21,247 bases of DNA. It comes from CAIPVR01 sp049316905 (GTDB lineage: Bacteria; Actinomycetota; Acidimicrobiia; Acidimicrobiales; Microtrichaceae). A model generated the notes under the pieces. The model was not told the origin of the DNA and searched no databases. It saw only the letters and a list, made by a program, of their open reading frames with translations. Shown piece by piece: positions 1 through 6,160 of the stretch. The stretch spans positions 1-21,247 of the forward strand of contig JBMOJH010000056.1 in the NCBI GenBank assembly GCA_049316905.1. Direction: 5' to 3'. Within the stretch, counting starts at the first letter, position 1. Each line of letters begins with the position of its first letter. Made by a program: the position numbers and the translations under genes.

Positions 1-53
1 CCCGACCTCTTGACCCCCAGTCAAGCGCGCTAACCAAACTGCGCCACAGCCCG
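1..53 (-). tRNA. tRNA-Pro (anticodon GGG), 3' part outside window
   Basis: Read on the minus strand from base 53, the sequence folds as the 5' two thirds of a tRNA. It has a seven-base acceptor strand CGGGCTG, a D stem GCGC/GCGC, an anticodon stem CTTGA/TCAAG, and a loop CTGGGGG that places anticodon GGG (plus-strand 16-18), which reads the proline codon CCC. The variable loop and the first bases of the T stem follow, then the window ends. The T loop and 3' acceptor strand cannot be checked. Confidence 0.93.
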
Positions 54-63
54 GGGAGCGATC

Positions 64-69
64 ACTGTA
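64..69 (-). promoter_or_regulatory. Probable -10 box of the tRNA-Pro promoter
   Basis: On the minus strand the hexamer TACAGT lies 10 nt upstream of the first base of the mature tRNA, which would give a very short 5' leader. It fits the actinobacterial TANNNT -10 pattern. No convincing -35 box is visible, so the call rests on the hexamer and its position. Confidence 0.5.
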
Positions 70-284
70 GCCAAGCGCCCGCGACCCCCACGAACGCGGC
101 CGGCCCCGCTGCCGGCACATCCATCGCACGGTGCGGTCGCCCCGCGACGAGCTGGCGAATGGGAAGGTGACGGCGCGGCCGGGGGCCGACCTCGAGGGTG
201 GACGCGGGCGGGCAGGAGGTGGGCTGTGCCCATGACGCGCCCCGGACGTAGGACCGGTCACACAAACCGGCCCAGGACGGGCAC

Positions 285-330
285 TGTTCTGATCCGGCGC
301 TGTTCTGATCCGGCATCGTTCTGATCCGGC
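285..330 (+). repeat. Three tandem copies of a 16-bp repeat
   Basis: The unit TGTTCTGATCCGGC plus two variable bases occurs at 285, 301 and 317, an exact 16-bp period. The first two copies are identical over 14 bases; the third differs only in its first base (C for T). The core GTTCTGATCCGGC is perfect in all three. A near copy lacking one T (TGTTCGATCCGGC) overlaps the start codon of the downstream HNH gene at 594-606. The function is unknown; a protein-binding array or a degenerate target of the HNH family are possibilities. Confidence 0.9.
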
Positions 331-578
331 AGTACAGGCCGCACAGGCGGCACTCAACGCTCGGTGCGTGGTAGTGCGACAGCAGAAGCCGACGTCGGGT
401 GTCGCACGACCACGCACGAACCATCACCCGACCGGTCTCGGATCTGAGGAGATTGGACCGCGCCAGGGGCACGTCAGGATCCTCAGAACTGGCGGGCGGC
501 CGGCAGGGGGGCAAGTGCCGATAGCTGCTGCCCGCCTTGGACAGTCGCGACGCCGGACCCACTGTCACATGACCCTTC

Positions 579-584
579 TAGGGT
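579..584 (+). promoter_or_regulatory. -10 box TAGGGT for leaderless HNH gene
   Basis: TAGGGT lies 8 nt upstream of the ATG at 593, the spacing expected when transcription starts at or next to the start codon. The box is the right arm of a small inverted repeat, ACCCT-tct-AGGGT (572-584). There is no good Shine-Dalgarno sequence at normal spacing, which supports a leaderless start here. Confidence 0.55.
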
Positions 585-600
585 GCGTACGTATGTTCGA
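585..600 (+). promoter_or_regulatory. Degenerate LexA/SOS-type box overlapping the HNH start codon
   Basis: The sequence GCGTAC-GTAT-GTTCGA matches the mycobacterial SOS box TCGAAC-N4-GTTCGA at 10 of 12 defined positions, with a perfect right half. It covers the probable transcription start and the ATG at 593-595, so a bound repressor would block initiation. Genes of the 13E12 (DUF222/HNH) family in M. tuberculosis are known to be LexA regulated. Binding here is inferred. Confidence 0.45.
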
Positions 601-1918
601 TCCGGCTGCTTCCGAACCCGAGGGCGTGAACGGTGCGGACCCGCGGGGTGACCGGCTCGAGGAGCTGCGCGCCGGGTGGGCCGCCGAGACCGACGACGAA
701 CAGCTCATCGGCGGGGTCAGCGGCCTGTCCGACGACCAGCTCCTCTCCCGCATCTCGCGCCTCGAACGCGACCGCCGCCGCCTGGACGCCGCCACGCTCG
801 AGGCCAGCGCCGAGCTCGCCGCCCGCGGCATCCCCCAGCGCCGCAACGGCCACCGACCCGCCACGTTCCTCGCCGTCGAACACCACCTCGACAAGGCCGA
901 GGCCGCCCGCCGGGTGCGCCTCGGCGCCTTCTGCCGCGATTTCGCCGCCCTCGCCGACGCCCTACGCGAGGAGCGCCTCACGCTCGCCCACGTCGCGCTC
1001 GTGTCGTCGGTGACCAACACCCGCAACCACGACGCGCTCCACGCCGCCCAGCACCACCTCGTCGACGCCGCCGCCGGCGTCCGCTTCGAACGCTGGGCCG
1101 ACGAGGTCCGCGCCCTCGCGCGCCACGCCGATCCCGACGGGAACGAACCCCGTCCCGACCGCCGCTCGCTGACCTGGGGCCGCTCCGGCGACCTCCTCCG
1201 CTTCCGCGGGCAGCTCACGGGCGACGACGCCACCACCTTCGAGCACCTGCTCGACACGCAGGCCGACCGGCTGTTCCGCCGCGCCCGACAGGTCGAGCGC
1301 GCCGTCAGCGGCGAGCTGCCCGCGCCCACCCGTCCGCAACTCCACGCCGACGCCCTCGTCGACCTGATCCGCCGCGGCGCCACCACCGACGACCCCACGG
1401 CCACCTTCGCCGACATCTCCGTCGTGGTGCCCGTCGACCACCCCACCCTCACGGGCACCACGGACCACCTCGACCCACTCGACCCCTCCTGGGCCGCGCA
1501 CGACCACGGCGGCCGCCACATCGCGGACCTGCTCCTCACCCCCCGCCTCTGCACCGCCGACATCACCCCGGTGATCGTCAGCGTGCGAGGCGGCGAACCC
1601 CTCCTCGTCGGCAGCACTCGACGCCTCGCCACCCGCGCCCAGCGCCGCGCCGCCCGTGTGCGCGACGGCGGCTGTGTGTTCCCCGGCTGCGACTGCCCAC
1701 CGAACTGGTGCGACCAGCACCACGTCGTCCGCCCCGCCGACGGCGGCCGCACCGATCCCGACAACCTCGCCACCCTGTGCCGGGCCCACCACGGCGTGGT
1801 CCACTCCACCGGCTGGCGCATGCGGGCCCACGGCGGGGGACGCTTCACGATCACCAGCCCCCGCGGTCGGCGCCTCACCTGCCAACGCCACGGCCGCCCC
1901 GCACCCGCACTCGAGTGA
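593..1918 (+). CDS. DUF222 / HNH endonuclease-domain protein (13E12 repeat family)
   Basis: A 441-residue protein. The N-terminal two thirds is the helical, Arg/Ala-rich DUF222 domain. The C-terminal part is an HNH nuclease domain of the zinc-binding type: Cys361-x4-Cys366, then Cys373, the DQHH motif with His376/His377, Asn391, and the CRAHH motif with Cys396 and His399/His400. The family is very common in Actinobacteria, often in many copies; a DNA-cleaving role is presumed from the HNH fold, and the real substrate is unknown. The frame is open further upstream to 368, but I chose the ATG at 593. It gives the MFD start typical of the family and sits 8 nt after a TAGGGT box, with a SOS-like box over the start. 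It converges on the small membrane-protein gene with a 15-bp gap. No truncation is seen and all nuclease residues are present. Confidence 0.9.
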   Translation: MFDPAASEPEGVNGADPRGDRLEELRAGWAAETDDEQLIGGVSGLSDDQLLSRISRLERDRRRLDAATLEASAELAARGIPQRRNGHRPATFLAVEHHLDKAEAARRVRLGAFCRDFAALADALREERLTLAHVALVSSVTNTRNHDALHAAQHHLVDAAAGVRFERWADEVRALARHADPDGNEPRPDRRSLTWGRSGDLLRFRGQLTGDDATTFEHLLDTQADRLFRRARQVERAVSGELPAPTRPQLHADALVDLIRRGATTDDPTATFADISVVVPVDHPTLTGTTDHLDPLDPSWAAHDHGGRHIADLLLTPRLCTADITPVIVSVRGGEPLLVGSTRRLATRAQRRAARVRDGGCVFPGCDCPPNWCDQHHVVRPADGGRTDPDNLATLCRAHHGVVHSTGWRMRAHGGGRFTITSPRGRRLTCQRHGRPAPALE

Positions 1919-1933
1919 CCTCCGCGCGTCGGC

Positions 1934-2176
1934 TCAGCGGATGAGCCACTCCACGCCCTGGATGAGGCGCCAGCCGAGGTAGATCGCGAGCGCCGCCACC
2001 AGAAGCCAGAAGTGCCATGGCGCCTTGGTGCGCTCCTCTTCGCGCCCCTCGGCCGAGGACTGCTGCACAGCAGGGCGCTCATCGGGTGCGGCCACGTGGT
2101 GGCCCTCCGGGCAGTCACCGTCGGGGCTCAGCGTCGACGGCGTGTAGAAGCGACTGCAGTCCTCACACCACGGCAC
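1934..2176 (-). CDS. Small zinc-ribbon-like protein with C-terminal membrane anchor
   Basis: An 80-residue protein. It opens with PWCEDCSRFY and continues to DCPEGH about 20 residues later, so one CxxC pair plus a C-x3-H could bind a metal ion like a short zinc ribbon. A charged linker follows. A single hydrophobic segment (about residues 56-73, WHFWLLVAALAIYLGWRL) anchors the C-terminus, predicting a cytoplasmic N-terminal domain on the membrane. Start: GTG at 2176, preceded at 7 nt by GGGAG (plus-strand 2184-2190). It lies 21 bp after the carboxylase stop and is probably the last gene of that operon. Similar short proteins occur in other actinobacteria as far as I recall, but I know of no assigned function. 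Confidence 0.8.
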   Translation of the reverse strand: MPWCEDCSRFYTPSTLSPDGDCPEGHHVAAPDERPAVQQSSAEGREEERTKAPWHFWLLVAALAIYLGWRLIQGVEWLIR

Positions 2177-2197
2177 GGTGCCGCTCCCCCGCCCCGC

Positions 2198-3769
2198 TCA
2201 CACCGGCGGCACGCCGTGGCGCCGGTTCGAGAAGTGCCGGTCCTTGCCCTCTGCCCGGACGAGACGCCGGTGCACCTCGTTGCGCAGGTCCTCGAACTCC
2301 ACGACCGCGTCGACGACCAACTCGGAGGCCAGGCGCAGGAGGTCCACGTCCTCCTCGTAGAGGCGGCGCTGCTCCGCCACGAACGCCGCGCGCTCGTCGG
2401 GGTCCTCGATCGCCGCGATCTTGTTCGCGAACACCGCGTTCACGGCGGCCTCGGGCCCCATCACCGCGATCTTGGCGGTCGGCAGCGCGAGGGTGGCCAC
2501 CGGATCGAAGGCCGGTCCGCTCATCGCGTACAGCCCGGCGCCGTACGCCTTGCGCACCACCACCGACACCTTCGGCACGGTCGCCTCCGACACGGCAGTG
2601 ATCATCTTCGCCCCGTGGCGGATGATCCCCTCGCGCTCCACCTGCGTGCCGATCATGAAGCCCGGCACGTCCGCGAGGAAGATCAGTGGCACCCCGAACG
2701 CGTCACACAGCCAGATGAACCGGGCGGCCTTGTCGGCCGAGTCGGTGAACAGCACCCCGCCCTTGTGCATCGGGTTGTTCGCCACCACCCCCACCGGCCG
2801 ACCCTCCAGCAGGCCGAAGCCGGTGATCAGCTCGGGGGCGAACAGCGGCTTGATCTCGAAGAGCGATTCCGCGTCGAGCAGTCCGTCGAGCACGTCGTGC
2901 ATGTCGTAGCCCGCCGCCTCGTCGGTCGGGACCACCGCCGGGGTCAGCGGGCGCACCGGCGGCACGGGTTCGAAGTGGGGCGGCGGCTCCGACCACCGCT
3001 GCGGCAGGTAGGTGAGGTAGGCCCGCGCCTGGTCGATGGCGTCCTCGTCGTCGTGGGCGAGGTTGTCGCCGCAGCCCGACACCGTGGCGTGCAGACGCGC
3101 CCCGCCGGTCTCCTCCAGGGTCGCGGTCTCGCCGATCACCATCTCGGCCATGCGGGGCGAGCCCAGGTACATCGAGGCGTTCCCCTCGACCATGATCACG
3201 AGGTCGCAGAACGCCGGGATGTACGCACCCCCGGCAGCGGAGGGCCCGAACAGGCAGCACACCTGCGGCACCCGGCCCGACAGCTTCACCTGGTTGTGGA
3301 AGATGCGGCCGGCCCCCCGGCGGCCCGGGAACAGCTCCACCTGGTCGGTGATCCGGGCCCCGGCGGAATCCACGAGCCAGACCACGGGCAACTCGTCCCG
3401 CAGGGCGGTCTCGGTGAGCCGCACGATCTTCTCCACCGTCCGGGCGCCCCACGATCCCGCCTTCACGGTCGGGTCGTTGGCCATCACGCACACCGGACGG
3501 CCGTCGATCTCCCCCACGCCGGTCACGACGCCGTCGGCCGGCAGGTCCTCGGCCATGCCGGGGCGGTACGGCGCATTGGCCAGGAGCTGATCCTCCACGA
3601 ACGTCCCGGGGTCGCAGAGCAACGCGATCCGGTCGCGCACGAAGAGCTTGTTCTGCGCGGCCAGCTTCGCCCCGCCGGCCTCGCGGTTGCCCGCGAGTGC
3701 CCGGGCCACGGCCCCCCGCACCTGCTGGTTCGGGTCGTCGGCCGCCGGGGTCTCGGGACGCTCTGTCAT
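2198..3769 (-). CDS. Acyl-CoA carboxylase, carboxyltransferase (beta) subunit
   Basis: A 523-residue protein of the AccD/PccB/MccB family. It transfers the carboxyl group from carboxybiotin to an acyl-CoA (acetyl-, propionyl- or a related CoA). Both crotonase-like halves are present. The N half contains KLFVRDRI (near residues 42-49), VVWLVDSAGARI and the oxyanion-hole segment GPSAAGGAYIPA. The C half contains GFGLLEGRPVGVVANNP, FLADVPGFMIG and KAYGAGLYAMSG. Length is normal. The GPSAAGGAYIPAFCD segment is not the usual GPCAGGAVYSPA of propionyl-CoA carboxylases, so substrate is unresolved. No biotin-carboxylase (alpha) gene lies in the window, so the partner is encoded elsewhere. The ATG at 3769 is preceded immediately by a strong hairpin and has no free Shine-Dalgarno; a GTG at residue 17 is a possible alternative start, since family homology begins after it. 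Confidence 0.93.
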   Translation of the reverse strand: MTERPETPAADDPNQQVRGAVARALAGNREAGGAKLAAQNKLFVRDRIALLCDPGTFVEDQLLANAPYRPGMAEDLPADGVVTGVGEIDGRPVCVMANDPTVKAGSWGARTVEKIVRLTETALRDELPVVWLVDSAGARITDQVELFPGRRGAGRIFHNQVKLSGRVPQVCCLFGPSAAGGAYIPAFCDLVIMVEGNASMYLGSPRMAEMVIGETATLEETGGARLHATVSGCGDNLAHDDEDAIDQARAYLTYLPQRWSEPPPHFEPVPPVRPLTPAVVPTDEAAGYDMHDVLDGLLDAESLFEIKPLFAPELITGFGLLEGRPVGVVANNPMHKGGVLFTDSADKAARFIWLCDAFGVPLIFLADVPGFMIGTQVEREGIIRHGAKMITAVSEATVPKVSVVVRKAYGAGLYAMSGPAFDPVATLALPTAKIAVMGPEAAVNAVFANKIAAIEDPDERAAFVAEQRRLYEEDVDLLRLASELVVDAVVEFEDLRNEVHRRLVRAEGKDRHFSNRRHGVPPV

Positions 3770-3770
3770 C

Positions 3771-3799
3771 GCCGGGGAGTCTCGCGGAGACTCCCCGGC
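3771..3799 (-). terminator. Perfect 12-bp-stem hairpin, terminator or translation-control element
   Basis: GCCGGGGAGTCT (3771-3782), a five-base loop, and AGACTCCCCGGC (3788-3799) form a perfect 12-bp GC-rich stem. It lies between the stop of the FKBP lipoprotein (3818) and the start of the carboxylase (3769), ending one base before that ATG. No T-run follows, which is usual for actinobacterial terminators. As RNA it would also hide the only SD-like GGGGAG. Whether it ends transcription, attenuates it or controls translation cannot be told from sequence. Confidence 0.75.
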
Positions 3800-3817
3800 G
3801 GCGTCAGGTCCGAGCCG

Positions 3818-4375
3818 TCAGGGCACCGAGATCAGGTCGACCACGAACACCAGGTCCGCGTTCGCCGGGATCCCCGAGCCCGGGGGCGGCGTGGCCCCGT
3901 AGGCCTTGGCGGCCGGGATGACGAGCGTGCGGCGCCCGCCGGCCTTCATGCCCACGAGTCCCTCGCTCCAGCCGGGGATCACCTGGTCGAGCGAGAAGGT
4001 GATCGGCTCACCCCGGCTCCACGAGGCGTCGAACACCTTCCCGTTGGAGGCGAGCGCACCCACGTACTGCACCGTCACGGTGTCGCCGGCCTTCACCTCG
4101 GTCCCCGTGCCCACCACGTCGTCGGTGATCTTCAGCTCGGTCGTGGTGCCCTCGACCGTCGGCACCTTCGGCTCGCCCCGCTCGGCGACCGCCTTGGCCT
4201 CCGGCGTGTTCGCGACCGTGGTGGAGGCACCCGAGGACGAGCCGCCCCCCGCCTCGGTGGTGGTCGTCTCCTTCGAGCCGGAGCTCGAGTCGTCGCCGCA
4301 CCCGGCGAGCAGCAGCGCCCCGGCCAGGCCGAGCGCACCCACGGCGGCGGCGCGCCGGCCGCGTCCGGCGCTCAT
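3818..4375 (-). CDS. FKBP-type peptidyl-prolyl isomerase, lipoprotein
   Basis: A 185-residue protein that catalyses cis-trans isomerisation of peptidyl-proline bonds, predicted to act outside the membrane. It has an Arg-rich N-terminus, a hydrophobic stretch and the lipobox LAGC (Cys26). A Ser/Thr/Gly/Glu linker follows to about residue 75, typical of surface lipoproteins, then one FKBP domain (about 80-185). FKBP landmarks visible are VTVQYVG, FDASW, TFSL, VIPGW, GLVGMKAGGRRTLVIP, AYGATPPPGSGIPANA and LVFVVDL, so the aromatic pocket residues are kept. The start ATG overlaps the stop of the upstream FKBP gene by four bases (ATGA), so the two are translationally coupled. The frame stays open further upstream, but the signal peptide fixes this start. 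A long hairpin follows the stop. Confidence 0.93.
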   Translation of the reverse strand: MSAGRGRRAAAVGALGLAGALLLAGCGDDSSSGSKETTTTEAGGGSSSGASTTVANTPEAKAVAERGEPKVPTVEGTTTELKITDDVVGTGTEVKAGDTVTVQYVGALASNGKVFDASWSRGEPITFSLDQVIPGWSEGLVGMKAGGRRTLVIPAAKAYGATPPPGSGIPANADLVFVVDLISVP

Positions 4376-4767
4376 CGCCAGCTCACGTCGACGAGGTCGA
4401 CGGTGAAGACGAGCGTCTCGTTCGGGGCGATGCCGGCCCCGGGCGGCGGGTTCGCGCCGTAGGCCATGTCGCCCGGGATCACGAGCGTGCGGCGACCGCC
4501 GACCTTCATCCCGACCAGGCCCTCGCTCCAGCCGCGGATCACGCCGTCGAGCGGGAAGCTGATCGGCGCACCCCGGTCCCAGGAGGCATCGAACTGCGAC
4601 CCGGTGGAGGCCGACACACCCACATAGTGCGCCGTGACGGTCGCGCCGGGCGTGACCTCCTCGCCGCTGCCCTCGACCTCGTCGGTGACGATCAGCTCCG
4701 TGACCGCCTCGGTGGCGCCCAACTGGGGCTTGCCCCGGGCCTCGACCTCGTCCCTGTACTGGCTCAT
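4372..4767 (-). CDS. FKBP-type peptidyl-prolyl isomerase, cytosolic
   Basis: A 131-residue single-domain FKBP without a signal peptide. After about 35 residues of charged N-terminus comes the domain: TVTAHYVG, FDASW, ISFPL, VIRGW, GLVGMKVGGRRTLVIP, AYGANPPPGAGI and LVFTVDL. The start at 4767 is fixed by a perfect AGGAGG at 4773-4778, five nt upstream. The protein is clearly a paralogue of the adjacent lipoprotein: the GW-SEGLVGMK-GGRRTLVIP core is nearly identical, suggesting a tandem duplication in which one copy gained an export signal. A TACGCT box at 4816-4821 between der and this gene could provide its own promoter besides readthrough. Confidence 0.93.
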   Translation of the reverse strand: MSQYRDEVEARGKPQLGATEAVTELIVTDEVEGSGEEVTPGATVTAHYVGVSASTGSQFDASWDRGAPISFPLDGVIRGWSEGLVGMKVGGRRTLVIPGDMAYGANPPPGAGIAPNETLVFTVDLVDVSWR

Positions 4768-4815
4768 GCACGCCTCCTGGCGACGGCGGGCCGACGGTGG
4801 CCCGGACCGACGGGC

Positions 4816-4821
4816 AGCGTA
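4816..4821 (-). promoter_or_regulatory. Candidate -10 box upstream of the FKBP pair
   Basis: TACGCT on the minus strand, in the 61-bp gap between the der stop and the cytosolic FKBP start. It would give a leader of roughly 40 nt carrying the AGGAGG ribosome-binding site. No clear -35 is seen, so a chance match is possible. Confidence 0.35.
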
Positions 4822-4828
4822 GGCCCGC

Positions 4829-6160
4829 TCACCCGCCCCGGCGGCGCACCCTGATCTTGATCGGGGTGGACTCGAGGCCGAAGGCCTCCCGGAGCTGGCG
4901 CTCGATGTAGCGCAGGTAGGAGGCCGGGACCTCCTTGTTGGTGAAGAGCGTGAACGTCGGCGGATCCGTCGCACCCTGGGTGGCATACAGGATGCGGCCG
5001 CCGTGCGGAGCGGGCTGGGCCTGCTGGGCCCGGCGGATCACGTCGTTCACCTTCCGGGTCGGGACCCGGGTCCGGTACTGCGAGATCGAGTCCTCGAGCG
5101 CGGGGAGCAGCCGGTGCACGCCCTTGCCGGTGAGGGCGGACACCTTGAGCACGGGGGCCTGACCGAGGAAGTGGAGCTTCTGGCCGAGCTGGTACAGCAC
5201 GTCGAGGCGCTCCTCGGCGTCGAGCAGCTCCCACTTGTTGAGCACCACCACGATCGGACAGCCGGCCGCGTCGACCCGCTCGGCGAGGCGCTGGTCCTGG
5301 TGGGTGATCCCCTCGGTGGCGTCGATCACGAGCAGCGCCACCTCGGCGGCGTCGACCGCCTTGAGGGCCCGGACCATGGAGAAGTACTCGGTGCCCTCGT
5401 CGATCCGCGCACGGCGCCGCATGCCCGCGGTGTCCACGAAACGGATCGGCCCGAAGTCGGTGTCGACCAACGTGTCGATCGTGTCGCGCGTGGTGCCGGG
5501 CATGTCGTGGACCACGGCGCGGTCCTCGCCGATGAGCCGGTTGAAGAGCGTGGACTTCCCCACGTTCGGCCGGCCGACGAGCGCCACCGAGACCGATCCG
5601 TCGCCGTCGGACTCCTCGGGGAGGTCGGACTCCTCGGCCTCGCCGGGCGGGGCGGGCTGGTCGGGCAGAACCTCGAGGAGCCGGTCCAGGAGGTCGCCGG
5701 TGCCCCGTCCGTGCAGGGCGGAGGCCGGGTACGGCTCACCCAGACCCAGCGACATGAGGTCCCACACCGCGGCCTCGTGCGCGGTGTCGTCCACCTTGTT
5801 GGCCACGAGCAGCACGGGTGCGCCGAGGCCCCGGAGGAGCTCCGCCACGCGGGCGTCCTCGTCGGTCACCCCGACGGTGGCGTCCACGACGAACAGCACG
5901 GCGTCCGCGGTGCGGATCGCCTCCTCCGACTGGCGGGACACCTTCTTGTCGAGGTCGCTCCCGCCCGGCATCCAGCCCCCGGTGTCGACCAGGAGGAACG
6001 GCCGGCCGAGCCACTCGGCCTCCACCTCCTTGCGGTCGCGGGTCACGCCGGGCTTCTCCTCGACGATCGCCACGCGACGGCCCAGGACCCGGTTCATCAA
6101 CGTGGACTTGCCCACGTTCGGGCGGCCGACGATCGCCACCACCGGCAGCTCCGCGCTCAT
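4829..6160 (-). CDS. der: Ribosome biogenesis GTPase Der (EngA)
   Basis: A 443-residue double-GTPase needed for maturation of the 50S subunit. Both G domains are intact. The first has GRPNVGKS (residues 12-19), PGVTRD, DTGG (59-62) and NKVD (121-124). The second has GRPNVGKS (196-203), PGTTRD, VDTAGM and NKWE. An acidic linker (about 170-188) separates them, and a C-terminal KH-like domain follows, ending in the basic IKIRVRRRGG. Length is as expected. The ATG at 6160 overlaps the stop of the radical-SAM/DUF512 gene as ATGA, so translation is coupled. In many actinobacteria der follows cmk directly (sometimes fused); here about 5 kb separates them. Confidence 0.97.
   Translation of the reverse strand: MSAELPVVAIVGRPNVGKSTLMNRVLGRRVAIVEEKPGVTRDRKEVEAEWLGRPFLLVDTGGWMPGGSDLDKKVSRQSEEAIRTADAVLFVVDATVGVTDEDARVAELLRGLGAPVLLVANKVDDTAHEAAVWDLMSLGLGEPYPASALHGRGTGDLLDRLLEVLPDQPAPPGEAEESDLPEESDGDGSVSVALVGRPNVGKSTLFNRLIGEDRAVVHDMPGTTRDTIDTLVDTDFGPIRFVDTAGMRRRARIDEGTEYFSMVRALKAVDAAEVALLVIDATEGITHQDQRLAERVDAAGCPIVVVLNKWELLDAEERLDVLYQLGQKLHFLGQAPVLKVSALTGKGVHRLLPALEDSISQYRTRVPTRKVNDVIRRAQQAQPAPHGGRILYATQGATDPPTFTLFTNKEVPASYLRYIERQLREAFGLESTPIKIRVRRRGG

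Larger units (their letters stand above)
54..592. other. Intergenic region between tRNA-Pro and the HNH gene
   Basis: About 540 bp without a credible gene. It holds the tRNA promoter at its left end, a tandem repeat at 285-330, a small inverted repeat (CCGGT/ACCGG, about 254-270) and the HNH promoter at its right end. Open frames cross it on both strands, but their translations are rich in Arg, Pro and Ser, lack recognisable domains and read like frame noise. The length is exceptional here, because most neighbouring genes overlap or lie within 60 bp of each other. It could be the scar of a lost gene or mobile element. Confidence 0.6.

Noticed and set aside
62..568. 168-residue open frame on the minus strand upstream of the HNH gene
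   Set aside because: Composition looks like noise, no domain is visible, no ribosome-binding site or TANNNT box precedes it, and it runs through the tandem repeat and nearly to the tRNA promoter.
368..592. Upstream extension of the HNH gene to 368
   Set aside because: The extra 75 residues lack homology-like features and would cross the -10 box and the SOS-like box; the MFD start at 593 fits the family.
593..1918. HNH gene as a transposase, group I intron endonuclease or phage gene
   Set aside because: No terminal inverted repeats, target duplication or intron structure are seen; the DUF222 domain identifies the 13E12 family, which is chromosomal and multicopy in actinobacteria.
2012..4462. 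816-residue plus-strand open frame across the carboxylase and FKBP genes
   Set aside because: It is antisense to well-recognised genes; translation is rich in His, Arg and Gly as expected from a GC-rich shadow frame.
3818..4771. A single 317-residue FKBP gene starting at 4771
   Set aside because: The part upstream of 4375 is an out-of-frame reading of the cytosolic FKBP gene; the lipoprotein signal at 4375 and the ATGA overlap fix the true start.
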